A DNA stretch of 64,000 nt from Pseudomonas syringae KCTC 12500 (GTDB lineage: Bacteria; Pseudomonadota; Gammaproteobacteria; Pseudomonadales; Pseudomonadaceae). The stretch covers positions 5,949,068 through 6,013,067 of the forward strand of contig NZ_AYTM02000002.1 in assembly GCF_000507185.2 (NCBI RefSeq), given 5' to 3'. Under the pieces are notes generated by a model, which saw nothing but the letters and a program-made list of their open reading frames with translations, searched no databases and was not told the origin of the DNA. This document shows positions 36,089 through 45,382 of this stretch, piece by piece. Within the stretch, counting starts at the first letter, position 1, and each line of letters opens with the position of its first letter. The position numbers and the translations under genes are program-made.

Positions 36089-38272
36089 ATGAATACGAAG
36101 TCCACTACACCGGCAGAAGATAATTCAGCCCCGCTAGACAACCCTGGCAGTACCCCGTCTCGCATTCGTGAAGGACTTCCCTTTCCTCTCGGTGCAAGCT
36201 GGGATGGCCTGGGCGTCAACTTCGCCCTGTTCTCGGCAAACGCCACCAAGGTAGAGCTTTGCCTGTTCGACTCCACTGGCGAAATCGAACTGGAACGCAT
36301 CGAGCTTCCGGAATACACCGACGAGATTTACCATGGCTACCTGCCGGACGCTCACCCGGGCCAGATCTACGGCTATCGCGTGTACGGTCCGTACGATCCA
36401 AAGAATGGTCATCGTTTCAACCATAACAAGCTGCTGATCGACCCGTACGCCAAGCAATTGGTCGGCGAACTGAAATGGTCGGAAGCGCTGTTCGGTTACA
36501 CCATTGGCCATCCTGACGGCGACCTGAGCTTCGACGAACGCGACAGCGCCCCTTTCGTACCGAAAAGCAAGGTGATCGACGAGGCCTACACCTGGGGCCG
36601 TGATCAGCGCGTCGGTACGCCTTGGGACAAGACGATTTTCTACGAAACCCACGTACGCGGCATCACCATGCGTCACCCTGAGGTGGCCGAAGAGCTGCGC
36701 GGCACGTTCGCCGGTCTCGGATCAGCGCCGGTCGTCGAGCACATTCGCAAGCTGGGTGTGACCTCCGTCGAGCTGCTGCCGATTCATGCCTTCGTCAATG
36801 ACCAGCATTTGCTGCAGAAGGGCATGACCAACTATTGGGGCTACAACAGCATCGCGTTCTTCGCCCCGGACCCGCGTTACCTGGCGAGCGGCAAGATTGC
36901 CGAATTCAAGGAAATGGTTGCGCACCTGCACCACGCCGGTCTCGAGGTCATCCTCGATGTGGTCTACAACCACACCGCCGAAGGTAACGAGCTGGGCCCT
37001 ACCCTGTCGATGCGCGGTATCGACAACGCTTCGTACTACCGCCTGATGCCGGACGACAAGCGCTACTACATCAACGACTCGGGCACCGGCAACACCCTCG
37101 ACCTGAGCCACCCTTGCGTATTGCAAATGGTCACCGACTCCCTGCGCTACTGGGCTTCGGAAATGCACGTCGACGGCTTCCGCTTCGACCTGGCGACCAT
37201 TCTGGGCCGCTACCACGACGGTTTCGACGAGCGCCACAGCTTCCTGGTCGCCTGTCGTCAGGACCCGGTGCTGCGTCAGGTCAAACTGGTCGCCGAGCCA
37301 TGGGACTGCGGTCCGGGCGGCTACCAGGTGGGCGGTTTCCCACCAGGCTGGATGGAATGGAACGACAAGTTCCGCGACACGGTTCGTGCCTTCTGGAAAG
37401 GCGACGAAGCTCAACTGGCTGACTTCGCTGCGCGCATGACCGCGTCCGGCAACATGTTCAACCAGCGCGGCCGTCGTCCGCAGGCGTCCGTGAACTTCAT
37501 CACCGCGCACGATGGTTTTACGCTGCATGACCTGGTGTCGTACAACGACAAGCACAACGAAGCCAACGACGAAAACAACCAGGACGGCAGCAACAATAAT
37601 CTGTCCTGGAACCACGGCGTTGAAGGTCCGACCGAAGATCCGGAAATCAACAGCCTGCGTCTGCGTCAGATGCGCAACTTGTTCGCCACCCTGCTGCTGG
37701 CACAAGGTACGCCGATGATTGTGGCGGGCGATGAATTCGCGCGTACTCAGCACGGCAACAACAATGCCTACTGCCAGGACAGCGAGATTGGCTGGATCAA
37801 CTGGGATCTGGACGAAGATGGCGAAGCGCTGCTCAAGTTCGTCACCCGCGTGATCAAGCTGCGTCAAACCTACCCGATCCTGCGTCGCAGCCGCTTCCTG
37901 GTAGGCGACTATAACGAAGAGATCGGCGTCAAGGACGTCACCTGGCTTGCTCCGGATGGCAACGAGATGAGCGTCGAGCAGTGGCACGATGCCAATGGCC
38001 GTTGCCTGGGCATGCTGATGGACGGTCGCGCACAGGAAACCGGTATCCGCCGCGCGGGTGCCGACGCCACGCTGCTGCTGGTGGTCAACGCGCATCATGA
38101 CGGCGTCAACTTCACCCTGCCGGAAGTGCCTGAAGGTACCCATTACGAGTGCCTGATCGACACCAACCAGGATGATGCACGCAGCAAGGAGCACTTCGCG
38201 TTCGGTTCGCAATACACCGTAACGCCGCGTTCGCTGCTGCTGTTCGAACTGAAGCGTGAAGACCAGCAATGA
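36089..38272 (+). CDS. glgX: Glycogen debranching enzyme GlgX
   Basis: GH13 isoamylase-type enzyme cleaving alpha-1,6 branches of glycogen trimmed by phosphorylase. 727 aa from ATG 36089, which has AGGAAG nine bases upstream; the in-frame extension to 36050 lacks one. An N-terminal CBM48 domain (GLGVNFALFSANATKVELCLFD) is followed by barrel motifs VDGFRFDLATILGR (nucleophile), LVAEPWDCGPGGYQ (acid/base Glu) and ITAHDGFTLHDLVSYN. It is separated from the DUF2934 gene by about 155 bases with a small hairpin, so it may have its own promoter. Its stop overlaps the next gene's start (ATGA), coupling it to the downstream cassette. Confidence 0.95.
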   Translation: MNTKSTTPAEDNSAPLDNPGSTPSRIREGLPFPLGASWDGLGVNFALFSANATKVELCLFDSTGEIELERIELPEYTDEIYHGYLPDAHPGQIYGYRVYGPYDPKNGHRFNHNKLLIDPYAKQLVGELKWSEALFGYTIGHPDGDLSFDERDSAPFVPKSKVIDEAYTWGRDQRVGTPWDKTIFYETHVRGITMRHPEVAEELRGTFAGLGSAPVVEHIRKLGVTSVELLPIHAFVNDQHLLQKGMTNYWGYNSIAFFAPDPRYLASGKIAEFKEMVAHLHHAGLEVILDVVYNHTAEGNELGPTLSMRGIDNASYYRLMPDDKRYYINDSGTGNTLDLSHPCVLQMVTDSLRYWASEMHVDGFRFDLATILGRYHDGFDERHSFLVACRQDPVLRQVKLVAEPWDCGPGGYQVGGFPPGWMEWNDKFRDTVRAFWKGDEAQLADFAARMTASGNMFNQRGRRPQASVNFITAHDGFTLHDLVSYNDKHNEANDENNQDGSNNNLSWNHGVEGPTEDPEINSLRLRQMRNLFATLLLAQGTPMIVAGDEFARTQHGNNNAYCQDSEIGWINWDLDEDGEALLKFVTRVIKLRQTYPILRRSRFLVGDYNEEIGVKDVTWLAPDGNEMSVEQWHDANGRCLGMLMDGRAQETGIRRAGADATLLLVVNAHHDGVNFTLPEVPEGTHYECLIDTNQDDARSKEHFAFGSQYTVTPRSLLLFELKREDQQ

Positions 38273-39282
38273 TCGATGCCTTGAGTGAGTTTCTCGACTG
38301 GCGCAAGCACGGTTATGCCGATACGCGTGCGCTGGGCGAGTGCTTGCAGGCATTGGTCAATGAAGGTCTGGATCAGCTTCCCCTGCCTGCCCGCGGTCAG
38401 ACACTTGAGCGCTGGCGGGCGCTGGCCTGCGTCGCAGGCCACGACCTGGGGTTGTGCAAGTTGTACGAGGGGCACACAGACGCCTTGGCGATCATGGCGG
38501 AACTGAGTGCCCCGCCCCCCGAACAATTCAGCACCTGGGGCATGTGGGCGGCAGAGCCGCCGCAGGCACGGGTGAATATCAGCGGCGCAGGCGGTGCAGT
38601 TCGCCTGCACGGCCGCAAGGCATGGTGCTCGGGCGCTTCGGCGTTGAGCCATGCGTTGATCACGGCATGGGACGCCGAACATCGGCAGCAGCTGGTTGCA
38701 GTACGCCTTGACCAACCCGGCGTACACATGACCAGCGACGGTTGGCGCGCAGTGGGCATGGGTGCTACCGGCAGTATCGACGTGGTCTTCGACAACGCCA
38801 TCGGTCAGGCGATCGGGAAGCCGGGCGGCTATCTCGACAGACCCGGCTTCTGGCAGGGCGGCATCGGCATTGCGGCCTGCTGGTACGGCGCATCACGCGC
38901 CATCGCGCAGCGCCTGGTGACCCATGTCGGCAAGCGTGAGGACCCGCACGCCCTTGCGCACCTTGGCGCTGTGGACGTCGCACTGCATGCCGCAATCGAT
39001 GTGTTGCGCGCCGCTGCCGCGCACCTCGATCAGGCGCCAGCCGACAATGCCGAGATGCTTGCCAGACGTTGCCGTGCTTATGTCGAACAAGCCGCCGACC
39101 TGGTGATTCAGCATGTGGGCAGGGCCGTCGGGGCCGGCCCTTATTGCAAGGACCCGCACTTCGCCCGGCTGATCACCGACCTGCCGGTTTTCCTGCGTCA
39201 GAGCCACGCCGAGCAGGATTTGGCGGCGTTGGGGCAGTTGTCCGGCAAGGCGTTGCCCGCTGCACGCACGTGGTCACTATGA
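38269..39282 (+). CDS. Acyl-CoA dehydrogenase-like flavoprotein
   Basis: 337 aa, shorter than the usual 380-400 aa of the family. Family features include a small helical N-terminal domain, the middle beta-barrel segment with the WGMWAAEPPQA and GRKAWCSGASALSHALITAWD pattern seen in acyl-CoA dehydrogenase-type proteins, and a C-terminal four-helix domain. I could not place the catalytic Glu with confidence, and the first helical domain is reduced. It overlaps the glgX stop by four bases and starts a tight cassette with a PIG-L deacetylase, a NodS-like methyltransferase and a GT2 enzyme. It may oxidise an acyl or related group on a product built by that cassette. Substrate unknown. Confidence 0.75.
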   Translation: MIDALSEFLDWRKHGYADTRALGECLQALVNEGLDQLPLPARGQTLERWRALACVAGHDLGLCKLYEGHTDALAIMAELSAPPPEQFSTWGMWAAEPPQARVNISGAGGAVRLHGRKAWCSGASALSHALITAWDAEHRQQLVAVRLDQPGVHMTSDGWRAVGMGATGSIDVVFDNAIGQAIGKPGGYLDRPGFWQGGIGIAACWYGASRAIAQRLVTHVGKREDPHALAHLGAVDVALHAAIDVLRAAAAHLDQAPADNAEMLARRCRAYVEQAADLVIQHVGRAVGAGPYCKDPHFARLITDLPVFLRQSHAEQDLAALGQLSGKALPAARTWSL

Positions 39283-39295
39283 GAGCGTATAGAGC

Positions 39296-40069
39296 ATGAG
39301 TGAAGGGTTCGTAGTGAGTGATGACGAGTCCGGCCAGGGTACTTCCCTCGCCGCCTGGAACGCTTCGACCAAGCTGCACGGCCTGCCTGTGATTACCGCT
39401 GACTTGCTGGTGCCGACCAATTGCCGAGCCGTGATCATCGCCCCGCACCCGGATGATGAAATACTGGCCTGTGGCGGTCTGATGAGCCAACTGGCGCAAC
39501 TGGAACGCAACCTGTTACTGATCTCGGTCACCGATGGTACGGCTAGCCATCCGGGCTCCACGCTCTGGCCCGTCGATCGTCTGTGCAAAGTCCGACCTGA
39601 GGAAAGTGCCGAAGCCTTAAATCGCCTCGGTATACCTGCAGAACGCCTCGAGTGGTTGCGTTGCGGCCTTCAGGACGGCGCCGTGGCCGACGCGGAAGAT
39701 CAACTGGTGGCCTTTCTTGAACAGCATCTGGGCCCTGCCGACGTGGTATTCGCCACTTGGGCAGAAGATGGCCACAGCGACCATGAGGCGGTAGGCAGAG
39801 CCAGTGCAAAGGCCTGCAAGACCACCGGAGCACAGTTCCACGAAGTGCCGGTCTGGGCCTGGCACTGGGCTGACCCGGAAGACCAACGCCTGCCATGGGA
39901 CAGAGCGCGCAAGCTGCTGCTCGATCCGGTCACGCTGGCCCATAAACGCAATGCTGCCCAAGCGTTCACCAGCCAGTTGCAGGGTGATCCGGCCATCGGT
40001 CTTTCCCCGGTTTTGCCGGACGCAGTGCTGGAAAGGCTGCTGCAGCCCTTTGAAGTGGTGTTCACATGA
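39296..40069 (+). CDS. PIG-L family (LmbE-like) N-acetylglucosamine deacetylase
   Basis: 257 aa zinc-dependent deacetylase. The metal-binding and catalytic APHPDDEILACGG is near residue 48, and the second metal His is in AEDGHSDHEAVG near residue 160. The family removes acetyl from N-acetylglucosaminyl groups attached to lipids (PIG-L), inositol (mycothiol MshB) or malate (bacillithiol BshB). No transmembrane segment, so it acts in the cytosol. It lies 13 bases after the dehydrogenase-like gene and overlaps the methyltransferase by four bases. The N-terminal 40 residues are an extension of unknown role. Confidence 0.85.
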   Translation: MSEGFVVSDDESGQGTSLAAWNASTKLHGLPVITADLLVPTNCRAVIIAPHPDDEILACGGLMSQLAQLERNLLLISVTDGTASHPGSTLWPVDRLCKVRPEESAEALNRLGIPAERLEWLRCGLQDGAVADAEDQLVAFLEQHLGPADVVFATWAEDGHSDHEAVGRASAKACKTTGAQFHEVPVWAWHWADPEDQRLPWDRARKLLLDPVTLAHKRNAAQAFTSQLQGDPAIGLSPVLPDAVLERLLQPFEVVFT

Positions 40070-40692
40070 GCGTCCAGGACAGTTATTTCAATGAGCTGTT
40101 TCTCAACAACGAGGACCCGTGGGCATTCAAGCAACGCTGGTACGAACGGCGTAAGCGCGCCTTGACACTGGCCGCTCTGCCCCGCGAACGCTACCGCTCG
40201 ATATTCGAGCCTGGCTGCGCCAACGGTGAACTCAGTGCCGATCTTGCCGGGCGCTGCGATTCACTGGTGTGCTGCGACACCTCGAATCTGGCTGTGGACC
40301 TGGCACGCAAGCGTCTGGCCGGCCTGCCCCATGCCAAAGTGTTGCAGGCGCGTTTGCCGCAGCAATGGCCGCAGGGCGAATTTGACCTGATCGTCTTCAG
40401 CGAGATGGGTTATTACCTGGACGCCGACGACCTGCACGGCCTGATCGACCGCGCACTGGCGGCCCTCGCACCGGATGGCCAGTTGCTCGCCTGTCACTGG
40501 CGGCCCGATATCGAAGGCTGCCCGCTGAACGCCCAGGCGGTTCACGACATCCTTGCTGCACGCTTGTCCATGCACCGACTTTTCAGTCATCACGAACAGG
40601 ATTTCCTGCTGGACCTGTGGAGTCGTGATGGAACCTCCGTAGCAGAACAGGAATTCTCCGATGATCGGCATACTGATCCCGGTGCACAATGA
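40066..40692 (+). CDS. NodS-like SAM-dependent methyltransferase
   Basis: 208 aa class I methyltransferase. It opens with the NodS-type DPWAFKQRWYERRKRALTLA, then motif I FEPGCANGELSADLA near residue 48, an acidic ribose-binding CCDTSNLAVDLAR, and motif IV FDLIVFSEMGYYLD near residue 107. NodS methylates the amine of deacetylated chitooligosaccharides in Nod factor synthesis. The neighbouring deacetylase could create the free amine here, so an N-methylated sugar is a possible product, but methylation position and substrate are inferred only from family. Its last 32 bases overlap the GT2 gene. Confidence 0.83.
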   Translation: MSVQDSYFNELFLNNEDPWAFKQRWYERRKRALTLAALPRERYRSIFEPGCANGELSADLAGRCDSLVCCDTSNLAVDLARKRLAGLPHAKVLQARLPQQWPQGEFDLIVFSEMGYYLDADDLHGLIDRALAALAPDGQLLACHWRPDIEGCPLNAQAVHDILAARLSMHRLFSHHEQDFLLDLWSRDGTSVAEQEFSDDRHTDPGAQ

Positions 40693-41314
40693 AGAGCAGT
40701 TACTCGACTTGTGTCTCGAAACGATAAAGCAGGCGGCTGCACACCCCGACCTCAAGGGCGAATGCGTGGAAGTGCTGGTGGTTCTCGACAGCTGCACTGA
40801 TCGCTCGGCGGAGATCGCGCGTGCCCACGGCGTGATGATTCTCGAAGTGTCGGCGCGCAACGTGGGGCAGGCTCGAGCACAGGGCGCGGAGTTTCTTCTC
40901 GACCGGGGTGCGCGCTGGCTGGCGTGTACCGATGGCGACAGCACCGTGGCCAGTGACTGGCTTGCCGAACAGCTGGCGCTGGATGCCGACGCGGTGTGCG
41001 GAACGGTCACGCCCGGCGACTGGAGCAAGGACATCTCGGCGGCCGCGCAAGCTGCTTACCTGCAGCATTACCAGCACCGTGACGGTCACAGACACATTCA
41101 TGGTGCCAATCTGGGCGTCAGCTCGATTGCGTACATCAGCGCAGGTGGTTTTCCGGCACTGCCCTGCCACGAAGACGTGCACCTGATTCAGCAGCTGGAG
41201 TTGATCGGTGCGCGTATCGCCTGGAGTTGCCGCCCCAAGGTCACAACCAGCACCCGCCTCGACTCGAAAGCCAGGGGCGGGTTTGGTGATTTTCTAAGTT
41301 CGCTGAATGCCTGA
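40661..41314 (+). CDS. Family 2 glycosyltransferase
   Basis: 217 aa soluble GT-A type enzyme with no membrane helices. N-terminal nucleotide-binding strand IGILIPVHNEEQLLDLCLET, the VVLDSCTDRSAEIA loop, and the metal-binding DxD equivalent in ACTDGDSTVASDW near residue 90. The late CHEDVHL contains the ED of the catalytic-base region. It is last in the glgX-linked cassette and overlaps the methyltransferase gene, so it should act in the same pathway. It is too short and has no membrane segments to be a processive NodC-type synthase, so a single sugar transfer is more likely. Confidence 0.85.
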   Translation: MIGILIPVHNEEQLLDLCLETIKQAAAHPDLKGECVEVLVVLDSCTDRSAEIARAHGVMILEVSARNVGQARAQGAEFLLDRGARWLACTDGDSTVASDWLAEQLALDADAVCGTVTPGDWSKDISAAAQAAYLQHYQHRDGHRHIHGANLGVSSIAYISAGGFPALPCHEDVHLIQQLELIGARIAWSCRPKVTTSTRLDSKARGGFGDFLSSLNA

Positions 41315-41323
41315 ACGGCGTGC

Positions 41324-42364
41324 TCACTGATGATGCGCCGTTTGCATGCCTGAACGGTCATCGTCGGCGGAATTGAGCGCCGCACTGAAAAACCGCACCG
41401 CTTCGGCACTCAGGTTGCGGTGAATATCCTCTCGGTCCACGCCGTCAGGGTCGTTGCACAGCAACGGCGCACTGGCGCGCTGCTCATCACTGCAGGGTGC
41501 CATGAAGACAAAATGCCCTGCCCCGGCCAGTAGCTTGTAGTCGGGCGGCTGCGGCAGCTTGCGCGCCAGTGCCTCTGCGTTTCGGTCGATCGCCAGCAAC
41601 TGATCGTCATCTCCCGCGTACATCAAAACCGGCACGTGCACATCACCCAACGTGTGACGGCCGAACATCAGGCTCAATGGTGCCATCAACATCAACGCGC
41701 CAACCCGCGGGTCAGCTTGAGCATGAAGGTCATCACGGTCCGCGACCAGTTCGCCCTGAGTCTTGCAGGCGTCGCGGTCTGTCGGGCGCTCGACGCAGTA
41801 CTGACGCAGACGCTGCAGATCAGGCTGCGCGCCAGCGAGAATCAGCGCGGTTTCGCCACCGGCCGAATAACCGATCACGCCCACTTGCCGGGCATTGAGA
41901 TAGGGGGCCAGCAAGGGGTCGAGCAAGGCCGTACTGATCGCTTCGGAAATCTGCAGCGGCCGACCGTACAGGTTACTCAGGCTGCCGAGACGGCTGTGAT
42001 CGCGATCATTGTCGCCAGGATGGACCACGGCAACCACCACAAACCCCTGCCGCGCCAGCGAAGTGGCCAGGTCATGCAGCGCCAGCGGGGTGCCGGTATT
42101 GCCGTGCGACAGCAACAGCAAGGGGAAACGGCCCATTGCGATAGGCGCCTCTTCACCGGCCTCGACGCGATAGCCATGAAGGATGCTCACTTGCTCGGCG
42201 GCGGTCGACGGGTAAAAGGCAATGGCTTCAACCGGCTGGGAATCCAGCGGATCAGGGAAACTCAACTGGTGATAGCCCGCGCTCCAGGACTCATCCGCCT
42301 GAGCGTGCACCGAAACAAGGCTATCGAGCAGGAAAACCAGCATCACTGCACAAAGACGTACCAT
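41324..42364 (-). CDS. Secreted alpha/beta hydrolase (dienelactone/PAF-acetylhydrolase-like esterase)
   Basis: 346 aa from ATG 42364 (TTG 42385 also possible). A signal peptide (LVFLLDSLVSVHAQA) directs it to the periplasm. The oxyanion region LLLSHGNTG is near residue 85, the nucleophile elbow GYSAGGETAL near residue 165 carries Ser, an acid DDDQLLAID follows, and the His is in GAGHFVFM near residue 290. Cysteine pairs in the mature part fit an exported protein. It is convergent with the GT2 gene nine bases away, so it does not belong to that cassette. Substrate unknown. Confidence 0.8.
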   Translation of the reverse strand: MVRLCAVMLVFLLDSLVSVHAQADESWSAGYHQLSFPDPLDSQPVEAIAFYPSTAAEQVSILHGYRVEAGEEAPIAMGRFPLLLLSHGNTGTPLALHDLATSLARQGFVVVAVVHPGDNDRDHSRLGSLSNLYGRPLQISEAISTALLDPLLAPYLNARQVGVIGYSAGGETALILAGAQPDLQRLRQYCVERPTDRDACKTQGELVADRDDLHAQADPRVGALMLMAPLSLMFGRHTLGDVHVPVLMYAGDDDQLLAIDRNAEALARKLPQPPDYKLLAGAGHFVFMAPCSDEQRASAPLLCNDPDGVDREDIHRNLSAEAVRFFSAALNSADDDRSGMQTAHHQ

Positions 42365-42741
42365 GGCAAGGCCCAACCTTTGCAAAATCCGGAACCTCGT
42401 CCGGACAATCCATCAAGCGCTTGTGTCGAGCATCATGCTCCAGCGCGCCGTTCCCACCCAGATATGAGTGTTGAAAACAAAAATAGTGCACAAGCCGGGC
42501 CATAAACTGCCCGTTGTTTTTTCGCGAGGGCGACTATTTTCGCCAGCCTGACAAGGCATTGCTCGAAAAGGCTAGTCTAGTCCCGAAAGATCGCCATTAC
42601 CTGTAAGGAAGCTGTCAAGGTTGTCTCCCGTCAACGCGCAGCTTGCCGGCAACCCATCGCCGTGCATCAGAAACAAAAAAACTCCACAACCCGGCAGGAA
42701 CCTCTGCGCAGGTTGTAGAGTTTCGTGTACAGCGCTCTGGA
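42365..42741. other. Intergenic region between esterase and azoR
   Basis: About 375 bases. It holds the esterase promoter (read on the minus strand) and the azoR terminator. No gene was recognised, and the rest is without clear motifs. Confidence 0.45.
42675..42723 (-). terminator. Terminator of azoR
   Basis: On the minus strand, AAACTCTACAACC pairs with GGTTGTGGAGTTT (one mismatch) around a 19-base interior, followed by T7. It lies 20 bases beyond the azoR stop. Confidence 0.8.
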
Positions 42742-43350
42742 TCAGGCCGCGAACAACTCGTTCTGAATGTATTGCTGAGCAGCGCTCATGGCGCTGGCAC
42801 GCGGCTCTTCGCCATACGCCAGGCCGTGGGCACGGACGAATTGCAGGTCGGTGATACCGATGAAGGCGAACAGCGTCTTGAGCAGCTCTTCGTGACCGGT
42901 GCCAGTGGGTTGCCCTGCGTGCAGACCGCCCGAGGTGGAAACGATAATGACTTTCTTGCCGCCACACAGGCCTTCAGGGCCCGCCTCGGAATAACGGAAC
43001 GTGCGACCCGCGATCAGAATCCGGTCAAACCAGGCTTTCAGCTGGGTCGGGATGGTGAAGTTGTACATGGGTGCGCCGATGACCAGCACGTCCGAATCGA
43101 GAAACTGCTGCAAGGTGGCTTCGTTGCCTGCCACTTCCTGCTGCTGGGCGGCGTCACGGACGTCTACAGGCGTGCCCGCTGCGGCGAGGCTGGCGGCAGA
43201 GAAATGCCCAAGCGCGTCGCTGGCCAGATCGCGGTAGGTGACCTGGCTGTCGGCGTGCGCATTCAGGTAGGCCTGGACAACCTCATGGGTCAGCTGACGC
43301 GAAGCAGAGTGATCGCCGAGGATGCTGGAGTCGAGGTGCAATAGATTCAT
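42742..43350 (-). CDS. azoR: FMN-dependent NADH-azoreductase
   Basis: Flavodoxin-fold quinone/azo reductase of 202 aa. Opens [20 protein letters not shown], where the phosphate-binding loop SxxxxxSxS contacts FMN. The mid-sequence [19 protein letters not shown] and the STSGGLH loop near residue 140 are the usual FMN-binding parts. Reduces quinones and azo dyes by two electrons and protects against thiol/quinone stress. It lies 75 bases downstream of a LysR regulator on the same strand, which is likely its activator. A terminator follows. Confidence 0.92.
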   Translation of the reverse strand: MNLLHLDSSILGDHSASRQLTHEVVQAYLNAHADSQVTYRDLASDALGHFSAASLAAAGTPVDVRDAAQQQEVAGNEATLQQFLDSDVLVIGAPMYNFTIPTQLKAWFDRILIAGRTFRYSEAGPEGLCGGKKVIIVSTSGGLHAGQPTGTGHEELLKTLFAFIGITDLQFVRAHGLAYGEEPRASAMSAAQQYIQNELFAA

Positions 43351-43424
43351 AACGTAGCTCCCATAAGAAAATCGCCACAGGGCGATGAAGTGGCGAGCAT
43401 CCTATCCTTGATCGCAATAGATGA

Positions 43425-44384
43425 TTAGTGGTCTTGAATGCGACTGTTCGTTCTATTAAGAGAACAATAAAGCGAATCGGGACTCAGGCTGAGCTCTTTG
43501 AACGAGGTCTCGAACACATCCAGCAGGCCCCTGACCGCTGGAAGCAGGCCTCGGCGCGAGGCGAACACGGCATGCACGATGCCGCACTTGGGTCGGTGCT
43601 CGCTGAACAGCTCGATCAGACGTCCGTCCTGCAACGCTTCCCTGACAATCAGCTCGGGAAGCTGGGCCACACCGACACCCTGCAAGGCGGCCTGCAGCAT
43701 CATGTCCAGGTCCGAGCTGATGAGCCGCGGCGTATGGCGTATTTCGGCATACTGGCCGGGCTGCGTCTCCAGCAACCAGCGGTGCTCGTGATTCGAAGAC
43801 GGCATGTCGAGGCTGGGCAGTGTCGACAGCGCGTCGAGAGAAGGCGTCGCCGACAGCCTGGCCACCAGGTCCGCGCGCGCCACCAGACGCTGGGCACTGT
43901 GCCCGAGCTTCTTGACCACCAGCCCGTCGTCCTCCAGCGGTGGAAAGCGCACACGTAGCGCAATGTCGATGTTCTCGGTCAGCGGGTCGACACGTCGGTT
44001 GGTACTTTCGACCTGGATCTGAACCTTGGGGTGCTCGGCCGCGAAACGGGCGATGGTCTCGTTGAAGCCCATCGCTGCCAACGCCGGAGGACAACTGATC
44101 ACCACCCTGCCCTGCGGTTCGGATTTGGAACGCAGGATGGCCTCTTCGGCCGCCTCGGCCTCGACCAGCATGGCCACGCAGTGCGCGTAATAGTCACGCC
44201 CGCTTTCGGTCACCGCGAAGGTGCGGGTCGAGCGGTGAATCAGGCGCACACCCAGACGCTCCTCGAGTCCGGCAATGCGCCGGCTGAGCTTGGACTTGGG
44301 GATCCCCAGCTTGCGACTTGCCGGCGCAAAGCCGAGGCACTCGACCACCTGGACGAAATAAAACAGATCGTTGAGATCAAACAC
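43425..44384 (-). CDS. LysR-family transcriptional regulator
   Basis: 319 aa. The N-terminal winged helix-turn-helix is clear (LFYFVQVVECLGFAPASRKLGIPKSKLSRRIAGLEERLGVRL). The effector-binding domain spans about residues 90-300. It precedes azoR in the same direction. LysR proteins of this subgroup (quinone/redox responsive, e.g. QhpR-like) often regulate the neighbouring reductase, so azoR is the probable target. The C-terminal tail is rich in Ser/Arg (SLYCSLNRTNSRIQDH). Inducer unknown. Confidence 0.9.
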   Translation of the reverse strand: MFDLNDLFYFVQVVECLGFAPASRKLGIPKSKLSRRIAGLEERLGVRLIHRSTRTFAVTESGRDYYAHCVAMLVEAEAAEEAILRSKSEPQGRVVISCPPALAAMGFNETIARFAAEHPKVQIQVESTNRRVDPLTENIDIALRVRFPPLEDDGLVVKKLGHSAQRLVARADLVARLSATPSLDALSTLPSLDMPSSNHEHRWLLETQPGQYAEIRHTPRLISSDLDMMLQAALQGVGVAQLPELIVREALQDGRLIELFSEHRPKCGIVHAVFASRRGLLPAVRGLLDVFETSFKELSLSPDSLYCSLNRTNSRIQDH

Positions 44385-44464
44385 CCGGCCACCTCGTTTT
44401 CAGAGCCGGGAGTATGCAGCGCCGTGCCCCGTGCCTCAAGGCCGCGACTGAGGATCGCGCCGGG

Positions 44465-45256
44465 TCATTCGGCAGTCAGAAATGCCAGCACCGGGCCGGT
44501 AAATGCCTCACCCGCCTCGACGCTGGACAGGTGGGCCGCGTGCAGCTCGATGAGCTGCGAACCCTGAATCCGTTCGACCATGAAACGCCCGTCCGCCGGG
44601 GTTGTTACAGCGTCCTCCGTGCCACAGACCACCAGCACCGGCAGTTCGATGGACGCGATCTGCTCACGGAAATCCGCATCGCGCACAGCCGCGCAATTGG
44701 CTGCGTAGCCCTGTGGCGAGGTACGTGCCAGCATGCCGACGACCGTGTCGACCGCAGCGGGCTCGGCGTGCGCGAAGGAAGGCGTGAACCAGCGTGCGAT
44801 CGAGGCATCGCGCAACGCGACCATGGCCGACTGGCCGTCACGCAGAACGGTTTCGATACGAGGATTCCAGACATCAGGGTTGCCGATTTTGGCGGCCGTA
44901 TTGCACAGCACGACCTTGTGCAGGCGCTGCGGCGCATTGATTGCCAGCCATTGGCCGATCAGCCCGCCCATGGACAGGCCGCAGAAAAAAGCCTTGTCGA
45001 TGTCCAGCGCATCAAGCAGCGCCAACACATCGCGACCGTTTTGCTCGATGCTGTAACTGCCCTCAGTGACCAGCGATTTGCCATGGCCGCGCGTGTCGTA
45101 ACGCAATACCTGAAAGTGACGGCTGAAGGCAGGCACCTGGTTGTCCCACATGTGCAGATCAGTGCCCAGGGAATTGGACAACACCAGCACGGGCGCGCCC
45201 GCCGGACCTTCGAGCAGGTAGTTCAGTTGACCATCAGCGAGTTGCACGGCAGACAT
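44465..45256 (-). CDS. pcaD: 3-oxoadipate enol-lactonase (PcaD-like)
   Basis: 263 aa alpha/beta hydrolase from ATG 45256, which has GGAG nine bases upstream. Family features are LVLSNSLGTDLHMWDNQ, RYDTRGHGKS and the nucleophile elbow FCGLSMGGLIGQW with Ser near residue 96. An Asp in VCGTEDAVTTP and a His in LHAAHLSSVEAGEAF complete the triad. PcaD hydrolyses the enol lactone in the beta-ketoadipate pathway. No other pca genes are adjacent, so assignment rests on sequence only, and a related lactonase is possible. Confidence 0.82.
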   Translation of the reverse strand: MSAVQLADGQLNYLLEGPAGAPVLVLSNSLGTDLHMWDNQVPAFSRHFQVLRYDTRGHGKSLVTEGSYSIEQNGRDVLALLDALDIDKAFFCGLSMGGLIGQWLAINAPQRLHKVVLCNTAAKIGNPDVWNPRIETVLRDGQSAMVALRDASIARWFTPSFAHAEPAAVDTVVGMLARTSPQGYAANCAAVRDADFREQIASIELPVLVVCGTEDAVTTPADGRFMVERIQGSQLIELHAAHLSSVEAGEAFTGPVLAFLTAE

Positions 45257-45382
45257 TCGAGACTCCGGAGAAAGGCAAAGCTGCACACTAATCAGTGTCG
45301 CAGCAGCATACAATCGGCGGATCGAATATCCGTGCGGCTATCGAACAGCTTACCGTGCGCCGTCAGAACCCAGGGAGCATCC

